Positions 18,124-25,777 of a stretch of 42,210 nucleotides of DNA are shown in pieces. Origin of the DNA: Flavobacteriales bacterium (GTDB lineage: Bacteria; Bacteroidota; Bacteroidia; Palsa-965). Position 1 is the first letter of the stretch, and every line of letters starts with the position of its first letter. Below the pieces are notes generated by a model that worked only from the letters and a program-made list of their open reading frames with translations, was not told the DNA's origin and ran no database searches. The stretch spans positions 1 through 42,210 of the forward strand of contig NSIF01000009.1 of NCBI GenBank assembly GCA_002737665.1, read 5' to 3'. The translations under genes were made by a program, and so were the position numbers.

Positions 18124-18154
18124 AAAAATACTTTTTATGAAAGAAAAATCACTC
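18089..18154. repeat. 26-bp inverted repeat (long hairpin)
   Basis: The left arm 18089-18114 and right arm 18129-18154 are reverse complements with one mismatch, separated by a 14-base AT-rich loop. The left arm is part of the old coding sequence of the broken PKD/T9SS gene; the right arm is its mirror copy. It also lies 36 nt past the end of the btuG-like gene, where it could act as a 3' hairpin, although no clear T-run follows on the minus strand. Confidence 0.85.
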
Positions 18155-18190
18155 TACCAATAAAATTCAAAAGCATTGCAAATAGACAAG

Positions 18191-19252
18191 CTAATAAAAA
18201 TAAATTCCGCCTGGTATTATACCAACTAATTCAGTATCCAACAACGTTCCACTTGGTGTATATCTTAATAATTTACCACGCTGAGCATAATCTATTGCAT
18301 CTGTAACATATATTTCTCCATTCAATGGACGAATACCCAAGCCATAAAAACTTTGAGTAGTTGCTGTTATAATAGGCAAAGTTGGCAGAGCTATTGTTGT
18401 GATGGGGCAACGGTAAACACTGTAATTCAAATAATATAATGTATCCCCTGCATTATTTGCACATAACTTAGTTGGACTTTCAGCTGTTGTAAAAGGTAAT
18501 GACAATTCGACTCCGTGTGTGCTTGTATTAATACGATACAATCCTCCTGGGGAACTTGTGACGTAATCACCATAACATAGTACCCACAAATTACCATTGC
18601 CATCTAATTGTAAACTATTTCCTCCCATTGCAACTGGAATTGAATCAACTATTAAATCTGTTGTAGAATTAATCACATACACTTTATCCCGATTGATGCT
18701 TGAAACAAAAACATCATTACCAACAAGTACCATCGCTTCAGATGCTCCTGGGAAAGGAAATGAACCTGTACGAGTATTGTTAACTAAATTTACAATACTA
18801 ATTGAATTTGAAATGTAATCACTTACGTATGCTTTACTTGCTGAAACAGAAACAATAAAACGTGGCGACGTAAATCCAGTAATTGTGGCAGCACGCAGTA
18901 AATTACTTGGATTGCAAACTTCTATTTTCCCGGAATTATTAACAACGATATACTCCTTGCCATTTATTAATGTCATACTTTGGCAAATGTCACCTAAAGG
19001 CAAACTATTCGTAGAACTAAACAAATCTTCAACAGCTGTGCCATCTGAAAAATTATAAAAGCTCACCTTTGCATTTCCTCCTAAATAATTTCCTTCATTC
19101 GTAATAAAAACGCCGTCACCAATGCCTATCGAAATTCCAGTTGTTGATGGAGGTGTAACAGGTAATGGATCCTCTTTTTCACAAGAAGAATTTGTGATAA
19201 TTAATAAAGTAGTGAGCATCCCAATCCATAATAAATTTTCATTTTTTTTCAT
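18191..19252 (-). CDS. btuG: BtuG-like beta-propeller surface lipoprotein
   Basis: 353-aa lipoprotein with signal peptide and lipobox (LIITNSSC, Cys about residue 24). The mature part is a chain of YncE/DUF5074-type propeller blades (FVSSINRDKVYVINSTTDLIVD, NLWVLCYGD, GEIYVTDAIDY). In Bacteroides, BtuG is a propeller lipoprotein on the cell surface that captures vitamin B12 and caps BtuB. Here the gene follows a BtuB-like receptor gene by two nucleotides, downstream of a cobalamin riboswitch, which is the main reason for the name. The propeller alone would not prove B12 binding. Confidence 0.8.
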   Translation of the reverse strand: MKKNENLLWIGMLTTLLIITNSSCEKEDPLPVTPPSTTGISIGIGDGVFITNEGNYLGGNAKVSFYNFSDGTAVEDLFSSTNSLPLGDICQSMTLINGKEYIVVNNSGKIEVCNPSNLLRAATITGFTSPRFIVSVSASKAYVSDYISNSISIVNLVNNTRTGSFPFPGASEAMVLVGNDVFVSSINRDKVYVINSTTDLIVDSIPVAMGGNSLQLDGNGNLWVLCYGDYVTSSPGGLYRINTSTHGVELSLPFTTAESPTKLCANNAGDTLYYLNYSVYRCPITTIALPTLPIITATTQSFYGLGIRPLNGEIYVTDAIDYAQRGKLLRYTPSGTLLDTELVGIIPGGIYFY

Positions 19253-19254
19253 AA

Positions 19255-21198
19255 TTATTTGTTTTTAGTGTTTGGTTTATTGCAATTTATAGTTAAGCCA
19301 ATTTGAAAATACCTACCTGGCATAGGACGCCAAGACATCGCCTGGTATTCTTCGTTGAACAAATTTACTGTTCGAAAAAATACATCGAAATAATAAATTT
19401 TATAATCTACTCTTTTACCAATTGTAACCGTTGCTAAATCATACGCAGGTAAATAAGTGGAATGATCGCTTGCTGTAAAACGCAAACCATTAAATTGATG
19501 AGCATAAGACAAGTAAAAATTTCGGTAGGTAAATTGAATCATTCCATACGAATAATGTGTAGGAACATATACCAACTGTTTACCAACCGATAAATCATTT
19601 ATATCTTTTGATTTCTCATTCCTTGCACGAACATAGTTGTATGCTAAATTTAAATTGATCTTTAATTTGTTAAAATACCAATCCGCCTTTAAATGATGTT
19701 CCAATCCCTTGCTCCATACTTCCAATAAGTTTTCAGGAGACCAAATTGTTGAATTCCCAACAGTTGGCCGCCATTGAATCCAATTCTTCGTTTGACGGAA
19801 ATAAGCAGTGAAAAAATAATTAATTAAAAAATGATTTTTTTCAATATTGACTACAACGGAGCCATCAGCATTCCAACTATCTTCAGGTTTTAAATTTGCA
19901 TTTCCACCTGGTCTCCAATATAAATCGTTAAAAGTAGGAATGCGATAATTTCTACTTAAAGAAGTTTTGAACATTAAGAATTTATTGCCTTTCCATTCGC
20001 CAGCTACTGAACCCACTAAGGGTAACAATTTAGCTTGGACCTCTTCAGCTCTAAAATTTAAAACAAAATTTAATTTTTCATTTGGAATAAATTGAAAAGC
20101 TGTAAATGCACTCACACGATTTTGAATTGTGACAGGAACATATTGTGTAACATCCGCCCTAGAAGAGTTAGCAACAATACCAAAATTAGTGATAAGGGAT
20201 TTTGAAATCGGAATTCTACAATCAACCGAATTTATAAATGAAACTGCGTGGGTAAGCGAATTGGGTAAATTAACACTTTGATAAAAGTCCATAAATTCAG
20301 TAAGAACTGCTGATTTTAGTTCCATACTAATTTTACTGTAATTTATTTTCCAACTTCCCATTGAACGAAAAAACTCATCTTGTTGTCGAGCTAAATTATT
20401 AATCTCTAACATTGATGGGGGAATTTCACGATCTGTTTTTTGGTACCAAGCGCGCAGAACAAAGGAGTGTCTACCGTTTTTTGTACGCCATCCAACTTGC
20501 GCTTGCGCGCCCTTTTGATTAAATGTAGAATTTTCTAATGTATCTAGTGGAAAATTTGCAATTCCTAAATTTCGAAATGTGAAATTGTTTTTTGATTGCT
20601 GTAAATAAACTCTAACATCTGCATAGCATTTGGAATTACCCGAACTAATTTTAATTCCATTCTGAGCTTCGCCAAAGCTACCGAGAGTTCCAATATATTT
20701 AAGTTTCAAACCTGCATTAAATAATTCAACATTGTTAGCTTGAATTAAACCACCAATTGCCCCACTACCCCATCCAGCAGATCCTCCACCATTTTGAATC
20801 GTAATAACATCACAAAGAATTGCAGGAACCAAGGAAAGATCTACCGTACCATTAGTAGGACTTTGTAAATTAAGACCGTTCCAAAGCAGTGGCGTTTGAG
20901 ATGCCGAAGCACCACGTATGGATGTTGTTGCTAAATTACCGCAACCGTAACTTTTTATAAAAAATAATCCATTTTGAACAAACAAATCTGTCAAAGTTCC
21001 AACCTCATTTCGACTACGTTGAATAGAATCAGGTTTCTCAATTAATAAACCTTGATTTACAAAGGAGTTACGAAAAGAATTAATTGAAATTATATCATAC
21101 TCTATATTTTTTACAATAGAATCTTGGCCATATAAAAACGGAATTTGTAAAAAAACCAGAAAAATAAAATAAAATTTTATTTCTTTTCTAATATTCAT
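19255..21198 (-). CDS. btuB: TonB-dependent outer-membrane cobalamin receptor, BtuB-like
   Basis: Outer-membrane receptor of 647 aa for energised uptake of cobalamin. The start ATG 21198 gives a signal peptide ending FLYGQ; the longer open frame upstream runs through the riboswitch and is not coding. The plug domain spans about residues 35-160 (TTSIRGASASQTPLLWNGLNLQSPTNGTVDLSLVP, VITIQNGGGSAGWGSGAIGG, given here as separate landmarks). The barrel follows and ends with the BtuB-like SWRPMPGRYFQIGLTI. No TonB box or carboxypeptidase-like N-terminal domain is obvious, so it is a small BtuB type rather than a SusC type. Control by the B12 riboswitch upstream supports the substrate. Confidence 0.88.
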   Translation of the reverse strand: MNIRKEIKFYFIFLVFLQIPFLYGQDSIVKNIEYDIISINSFRNSFVNQGLLIEKPDSIQRSRNEVGTLTDLFVQNGLFFIKSYGCGNLATTSIRGASASQTPLLWNGLNLQSPTNGTVDLSLVPAILCDVITIQNGGGSAGWGSGAIGGLIQANNVELFNAGLKLKYIGTLGSFGEAQNGIKISSGNSKCYADVRVYLQQSKNNFTFRNLGIANFPLDTLENSTFNQKGAQAQVGWRTKNGRHSFVLRAWYQKTDREIPPSMLEINNLARQQDEFFRSMGSWKINYSKISMELKSAVLTEFMDFYQSVNLPNSLTHAVSFINSVDCRIPISKSLITNFGIVANSSRADVTQYVPVTIQNRVSAFTAFQFIPNEKLNFVLNFRAEEVQAKLLPLVGSVAGEWKGNKFLMFKTSLSRNYRIPTFNDLYWRPGGNANLKPEDSWNADGSVVVNIEKNHFLINYFFTAYFRQTKNWIQWRPTVGNSTIWSPENLLEVWSKGLEHHLKADWYFNKLKINLNLAYNYVRARNEKSKDINDLSVGKQLVYVPTHYSYGMIQFTYRNFYLSYAHQFNGLRFTASDHSTYLPAYDLATVTIGKRVDYKIYYFDVFFRTVNLFNEEYQAMSWRPMPGRYFQIGLTINCNKPNTKNK

Positions 21199-21305
21199 AA
21201 TACAATGATCACATCCCGGATCAATGCAACATACGTCGACAAGAAAAACTAAAGCGGAAATAGCAAAATCTACTTCAACCGAACAGCTTCTTCCCGAGGC
21301 AACGG

Positions 21306-21461
21306 ATGCACATTCGTATGGCAGGTCTTCTGACTTGTTCACTCTTTGATACCTTCCCTTCAAAAATTGAAAGTGGCGTGTAGAATTCAAAGAGATAATA
21401 AGAACTTACAGCAGCGGGAACTGTTCCTGATTTTCACAGGATTCCCTTTTCATCTCGCATG
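21306..21461 (-). promoter_or_regulatory. Cobalamin (AdoCbl) riboswitch
   Basis: On the minus strand the leader holds the hallmark elements in order: AAAAGGGAATCCTGTGAAA, then CAGGAACAGTTCCCGC, then TGCTGTAA, and the B12 box AGTCAGAAGACCTGCC at plus 21320-21335. A short closing stem is possible between 21457-21461 and 21306-21309. It ends about 105 nt before the btuB start. Binding of coenzyme B12 normally turns such genes off, so the operon should be expressed when B12 is scarce. Confidence 0.92.
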
Positions 21462-21491
21462 TTAGTTTAACAATTGAGAACCAATACAAGA

Positions 21492-21499
21492 CAAATGTA
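21492..21499 (-). promoter_or_regulatory. Candidate promoter of the B12 uptake operon
   Basis: TACATTTG on the minus strand, about 30 nt upstream of the first conserved riboswitch bases, which places the transcription start just before the aptamer. Confidence 0.65.
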
Positions 21500-21539
21500 A
21501 TGAAAATTAATGAATACCAAAAACAAGTGCTGAAACCAA

Positions 21540-22370
21540 TCAGGTAGTTTTAAACAAGTACCAACCGCTACCCAATGATTTAATTAAAATATAATGCTTT
21601 TCCGTAAGCAAGGGAAGTTTTTGTGAATTGGGCTGGTATAAATAGCCAACTGTATTGTCAAGTAAGCCTCCAATTAAAAAGAATATACAACCAGGATACA
21701 TTTTATCATATTCAAAATTTCTGATTAACACGCGGTCAGCTAACTTTCTAATTTTTTTATTATTTATTCCATTCACTACTAATGAATCGTTTGTCAAAAA
21801 CCCTTTCTGTGCCAGAACTGTATGTAAATTAAAAAATATTTTTTTATGACTTCTAAAATAGGTAGCTAAAATAGTATCTGAAGCATTCCAAAGCTTTAAA
21901 TTTTCATATTCAAAATCGAAACTATATAATTTATTTTTTTTATACTTTCTCCCTCTGTCATTAATAGGAATACTATCCAATCTGTTTATTTCATTCGTTG
22001 CAGCCGCTTTCATTACCAAGGAACGAGCAGCATAAATAGTCCATACTTTTTTCTTGATTAAATAAAAATAAACATCTACCGATAACACAGAATCATGTAG
22101 CCAAACTGCTACTGTTGCATGAGTAGAATCTTGGAAAATTAATTGAGGACTACGTAGCACATTTTTGGGAAGGTGTTGACCAAGTGTCGAGTCGGCGTCC
22201 CACTCTTGATACAACTCACAACAAAAATATTTTAACTTATCAGGAAACCCATTTACAGAAACATATTGGTTTACAACCTGATATGGAGATAAATAATCTA
22301 CAACCGAATGTTGCTGCGGAAAACTCTCGAAACTTAAAAAAAATAAAAGTAAAAAAAATGTAAATTTCAC
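21540..22370 (-). CDS. Exported protein of unknown function
   Basis: 276 aa with a signal peptide (MKFTFFLLLFFLSFESFPQ). I do not recognise the family. The mature protein has two Cys in FCCELY and another near PGCIFFLIGG, and a mixed alpha/beta composition with many aromatic residues. It lacks a lipobox, a sorting domain and repeated blades. It is probably periplasmic. The gene ends 41 nt before the B12 operon promoter and lies 71 nt downstream of another exported unknown in the same direction, so those two may form a unit. Its base composition is like that of its neighbours. Confidence 0.75.
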   Translation of the reverse strand: MKFTFFLLLFFLSFESFPQQHSVVDYLSPYQVVNQYVSVNGFPDKLKYFCCELYQEWDADSTLGQHLPKNVLRSPQLIFQDSTHATVAVWLHDSVLSVDVYFYLIKKKVWTIYAARSLVMKAAATNEINRLDSIPINDRGRKYKKNKLYSFDFEYENLKLWNASDTILATYFRSHKKIFFNLHTVLAQKGFLTNDSLVVNGINNKKIRKLADRVLIRNFEYDKMYPGCIFFLIGGLLDNTVGYLYQPNSQKLPLLTEKHYILIKSLGSGWYLFKTT

Positions 22371-22441
22371 TGGAAATAAAACATTTTAGAATAATTACAA
22401 AATTAAACAGATTCTAAAATTTACAATAATAGTTTAAACCA

Positions 22442-22942
22442 CTAGTCATCATTACCAACCTCCGTAATTTCTTTTTTTCTAATTTGTCGATGGTAATAAC
22501 GACTATACATAAACCTTTTTTCAGCTATGTCATAATGAACTAGGCCCACAGGCAAATCTAAAAGTGTATTGTTTTCTTTCGATTCAATGAGCATCTCTAT
22601 TTCATAATCAAAATACGACTTTGGAAATTTTTTAGTTAAATTCAAATGCGTATCAATCACAACCAATCTATCGTGAAATCCTTTTTTGATATACCTCACG
22701 GTATAATTCTTATTATATTCAAAATAAAGAAAAACTGTACCTTGAAGCAAAGAAACTATCGTGTCATTCGTTTGGTTTTCACCATAAATAATAATGGTAT
22801 AATCACCTAATCGTTCTCCATTGTACATCAACTTTGAGGCAATTTCTAGCCCGTTCACTTTATCCTTAAAATTAAATGCTTTTAATGGATGAACAAAAGA
22901 AATTAAAATAAAAAATAAAAGAATTTGCGTCTTTTTTTTCAT
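22442..22942 (-). CDS. Exported protein of unknown function
   Basis: About 166 aa from ATG 22942, chosen because it gives a clean signal peptide (MKKKTQILLFFILISFVHPLKA); a longer frame to 22993 only adds a hydrophobic leader-less segment. The mature part (GLEIASKLMYNGERLGDYTIIIYG, FLYFEYNKNYTVRYIKKGFHDRLVVIDT) reads like a small beta-sandwich of the kind found in carboxypeptidase-regulatory-like domains of Bacteroidota, where an extension such as 'friendly' gliding or OmpA partners may follow. Here it is alone. The assignment to that fold is inference, and I give no function. Confidence 0.72.
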   Translation of the reverse strand: MKKKTQILLFFILISFVHPLKAFNFKDKVNGLEIASKLMYNGERLGDYTIIIYGENQTNDTIVSLLQGTVFLYFEYNKNYTVRYIKKGFHDRLVVIDTHLNLTKKFPKSYFDYEIEMLIESKENNTLLDLPVGLVHYDIAEKRFMYSRYYHRQIRKKEITEVGNDD

Positions 22943-23014
22943 TAAATTTATTTTATTATCAAATATACAAAAAAAAATTAATCGATAAAACATTAAACAA
23001 AATTTAACATACTA

Positions 23015-24064
23015 TCAAGCTTTTATAGCCCAACGAAATTTTGCAGAACGCGCTCTTGGATTAGCATTACATTCTTCAACGGAAGGACGAATAAGATCAG
23101 GAGCTACTGCACTGTATTGTCCTTCGCGAAATAACTTTTGAAAAGATTTTTTAACGCGCCTATCTTCGCCTGAATGAAAAGATAAAATAGCTACACGCCC
23201 ACCCGTCTCAAGTACTGCTGGAAGTTTTTCAAGAAATTTATCAAGGGCGCCAAATTCATCATTCACTTCAATTCGCAGCGCCTGAAAACATCTTTGACAA
23301 GATTTTTTAATTTCGTCATTTCTGTTTGTTGAAACAAGGAAATCCAAAGCTTCCCAAATAATGTTTCGCAAATGTGTCGTTGTTGAAATATCGATTCCTT
23401 TTTTTATTTTTGATATAATAGTAGTAGAAATTAATTCAGCATACGGCTCATCAGCATTTGTTACAAAAATATCCTCTAACTGATCCTGTGAGCTATTTTT
23501 TAATAGTGAAGCAGCAGATTTTCCACTTTTAGGATTAAGCCGTAGATCTAATGGACCCTCAACCTTAAATGAAAATCCTCTATCAGGATTATCTATTTGC
23601 ATTGAAGAAACGCCCAAATCTGCTAAAACAAAATTGAGGGGCCCTGTTTCAGAAGCAATTTGATCAATACAAGAGAAGTTCATTTTCCTAATCAAAATAG
23701 CTTCCGGACCATATCCAAGCGCAGCGAGCCGGTCTTTGGTTCTTGGTAATTCAAATGGATCAACATCAATAGCAAAAAGTCGTCCACCAGGGTGTAAGCA
23801 CTTCAAAATCTCTAAACTATGTCCACCATACCCAAGCGTTGCATCTAAACCAATTTGACCTGGGATAATTTGTAGAAATTCCAATATTTCCTTAACACAT
23901 ATTGAGCGATGCATTCCTGCGGGAGTGCGGCCCTGACTTAATACTTTTTGAATGTCCGCTGTATATTGCTCAGGCGTCAGTTCTTTGTATTTTTCTTTAA
24001 AGGTCTTTGGGTGTGTTCCTGAGTAGCGTTGGCGACGAACGCGCTTTGGTTCCTGATCATCCAT
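23015..24064 (-). CDS. RsmH/MraW-type rRNA methyltransferase, paralogous form
   Basis: S-adenosylmethionine-dependent methyltransferase of 349 aa related to RsmH, which makes N4-methylcytidine at C1402 of 16S rRNA. The SAM motif is GLDATLGYGGHSLEIL, with DLGVSSMQIDNPDRGFSF and AILSFHSGEDRRVKKSF as further RsmH signatures. Two things differ from the classical dcw-cluster protein: a basic N-terminal extension of about 45 residues (RRQRYSGTHPKTFKEKYKEL) and the segment TPAGMHRSICVKEILEFL where classical RsmH has HVPVLL. No division genes adjoin it. It may be a second RsmH-like enzyme with a different target or the organism's only one. An 18-nt palindrome overlaps its start. Confidence 0.85.
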   Translation of the reverse strand: MDDQEPKRVRRQRYSGTHPKTFKEKYKELTPEQYTADIQKVLSQGRTPAGMHRSICVKEILEFLQIIPGQIGLDATLGYGGHSLEILKCLHPGGRLFAIDVDPFELPRTKDRLAALGYGPEAILIRKMNFSCIDQIASETGPLNFVLADLGVSSMQIDNPDRGFSFKVEGPLDLRLNPKSGKSAASLLKNSSQDQLEDIFVTNADEPYAELISTTIISKIKKGIDISTTTHLRNIIWEALDFLVSTNRNDEIKKSCQRCFQALRIEVNDEFGALDKFLEKLPAVLETGGRVAILSFHSGEDRRVKKSFQKLFREGQYSAVAPDLIRPSVEECNANPRARSAKFRWAIKA

Positions 24065-24080
24065 TTATTCTAGAATAAAT
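24063..24080. promoter_or_regulatory. Perfect 18-nt palindrome at the start of the rsmH-like gene
   Basis: ATTTATTCTAGAATAAAT is its own reverse complement and overlaps the first two bases of the start codon (24062-24064, minus strand). It could be an operator, or a hairpin that hides the start. The function is not shown. Confidence 0.4.
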
Positions 24081-24123
24081 TGAATTTAATTCTATTATTA
24101 ACACAAAGCAAAACAGGACAAAT

Positions 24124-25077
24124 TTAATTTATTCTTGAAAGATTTCTACCCAATTCAAAATCTAATTCCAAAAACGCTGCTATTGCTAGTTGAGAATAGC
24201 TCTGGGATGATTTCCCAAACGCACCGGCCTTGGTTTGCCACAACTTTTGAATTAAAAACATTCCGCCTTCACAAAGGTCTGTTGCTGCAAGTGCCTTAGC
24301 CACATTGCCTGCGCCAGCATGGTAAACATGTAATACCAATAAACGAAACCAAAGCTCATTTTCATCATACGAAATTCCTAAGTTAGCTAACATTGAACGG
24401 GTATAAGGAATACAAATCGTTCTCAATAATTTAGCTGCTGCCCAAGATGATTTTTCAAAATCTTTGCGTTCATCAATGTGTTTATTAACCTTCAATCCCA
24501 TTTGTATAGCTACACTTTTCATCAATTGAAATGGTCCAAATGCTCCTGCATTAGATTTCATCACTTTACCAGGACTTTCTATCAATAATATGGCCTGTGC
24601 ATAAAATGGATCAACGCCTTGGTGTATAAAAATCGGAATAGCGCGATCAATTTGTGGTACAACAGACTTGGCATCGTAAAAATCATTTTTACCCTTCGTA
24701 AATAAAACAGAAGCACTATCTCCTAGTACATATAGTTTACGCAAACTATCACGAAATTGATCTTGACCTTGTTTACCAAGTAAATCCCAAGACGTAGTTA
24801 ATTTTGTACAATAAATTGTTCTATTAGCTGCAAGACTTACAATACCAGAATCGGGACTCAAGTTCATTATTTTTCGCCAAAAAATAATTTGAGGTAGTTT
24901 ATCTAAACCAAGATCATAAATTTGTTTCGTATTAACCATATTACGCAAAACGGTATCGTTGAAAGCTGTAATACGAATGACATCGGGGTGAAGTAACGCA
25001 GGCTCTTGAGCCGAAAGAAAAAAACCTTTCATCACAAAAAACAATACGAAAAACAAGTTCAATTGAAGGCGATGCAT
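24124..25077 (-). CDS. Lytic transglycosylase-like exported protein
   Basis: About 317 aa from ATG 25077, which yields a signal peptide ending FFLSAQ. The centre holds an SLT-like lysozyme fold: AQAILLIESPGKVMKSNAGAFGPFQLM (given as landmarks), with Glu167 in the position of the catalytic acid followed by the GPFQLM element of family 1 lytic transglycosylases. The C-terminal half (WAAAKLLRTICIPYTRSMLANLGI, VYHAGAGNVAKAL) matches the NAYNAG-type substrate loop of this fold. It probably cuts peptidoglycan glycan strands in the periplasm. The ES-x8-GAFGPFQ wording is unusual compared with the standard ESxFnpxAxSxxGAxGLMQ. Confidence 0.75.
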   Translation of the reverse strand: MHRLQLNLFFVLFFVMKGFFLSAQEPALLHPDVIRITAFNDTVLRNMVNTKQIYDLGLDKLPQIIFWRKIMNLSPDSGIVSLAANRTIYCTKLTTSWDLLGKQGQDQFRDSLRKLYVLGDSASVLFTKGKNDFYDAKSVVPQIDRAIPIFIHQGVDPFYAQAILLIESPGKVMKSNAGAFGPFQLMKSVAIQMGLKVNKHIDERKDFEKSSWAAAKLLRTICIPYTRSMLANLGISYDENELWFRLLVLHVYHAGAGNVAKALAATDLCEGGMFLIQKLWQTKAGAFGKSSQSYSQLAIAAFLELDFELGRNLSRIN

Positions 25078-25208
25078 TTTACAAGTTAATTGTTTGTCAA
25101 AGAAACGAAACAAACAGTTACTTATTTTATTAATAAAAAAACTTTTAAACAATAATTTTCTTATTACTTATTACAAAACATTCTCCCTAAAATATAGGAA
25201 CTTGGAGT

Positions 25209-25571
25209 TTAACTATTTTCTGTTTTTTTTCTATGTACGAGCGAAAGAAAATCATTGCCAATAGCAAGGTATCCGAATTCATAACAGAAAAAATATACAG
25301 CACCTTTACGAGTCGTATAAGTATGTGTAAAATAGCTGAAATTAAATCCCAAATCTAAAATCTTATCCTTATGAATTGAGCTTTTTCCATTGGGTGTAAG
25401 TGTTCCCAATATTCTTCTGTTTTTACGCAGTATATTATTCACATTGCGCATGAAATTAGTATCCGTACTATTCAGTCGGTTGTTATAACTGTTCCTACAT
25501 TGGTCAGAACAGAATTTTTTATCTGCTCGTCCATTAATTGAATCACCACAATCGATACACTTTCGTTCCAT
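25209..25571 (-). CDS. Small zinc-ribbon protein
   Basis: 120 aa, cytoplasmic. The N-terminus carries four cysteines in two pairs (CIDCGDSINGRADKKFCSDQC), a treble-clef or zinc-ribbon pattern common to DUF2116-like proteins. The remainder is basic (RNVNNILRKNRRILGTLTP), followed by an aromatic-rich tail (FNFSYFTHTYTTRKGAVYFFCYEFGY). The arrangement is familiar from conserved unknown proteins of Bacteroidota. Nucleic-acid or ribosome contact is plausible but unproven. It lies 131 nt upstream of the lytic transglycosylase start and past the rpsA terminator. Confidence 0.8.
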   Translation of the reverse strand: MERKCIDCGDSINGRADKKFCSDQCRNSYNNRLNSTDTNFMRNVNNILRKNRRILGTLTPNGKSSIHKDKILDLGFNFSYFTHTYTTRKGAVYFFCYEFGYLAIGNDFLSLVHRKKTENS

Positions 25572-25687
25572 AATCTAGCTATTAATGAACATGCAATAAA
25601 AGGTAAATGTATATTATTTACAATAACACTTAAATATTTTAATTTTAAATTAAATGCTCAAGGAATAAATTCAGTTAAATGAAAAAA

Positions 25688-25716
25688 AATCCCCTCCCGA
25701 TAAATCAGGAGGGGAA
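25688..25716 (-). terminator. Terminator of rpsA
   Basis: TCCCCTCC (25690-25697) pairs with GGAGGGGA (25708-25715). Read on the minus strand, the GC-rich stem is followed by eight T residues. A second, AT-rich stem (25717-25724 with 25736-25743) and a GCGG/CCGC hairpin near 25753-25765 lie between it and the rpsA stop. Confidence 0.88.
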
Positions 25717-25777
25717 ACTAAAAACCATGGCGTGATTTTTAGTAACCTCGGCGGACGAACCGCTAAGGGTATGTTTA

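Noticed and set aside
21199-21390. Longer N-terminus for the BtuB-like receptor
   Set aside because: The open frame here runs through the conserved riboswitch bases and lacks a signal peptide; ATG 21198 gives a proper one.
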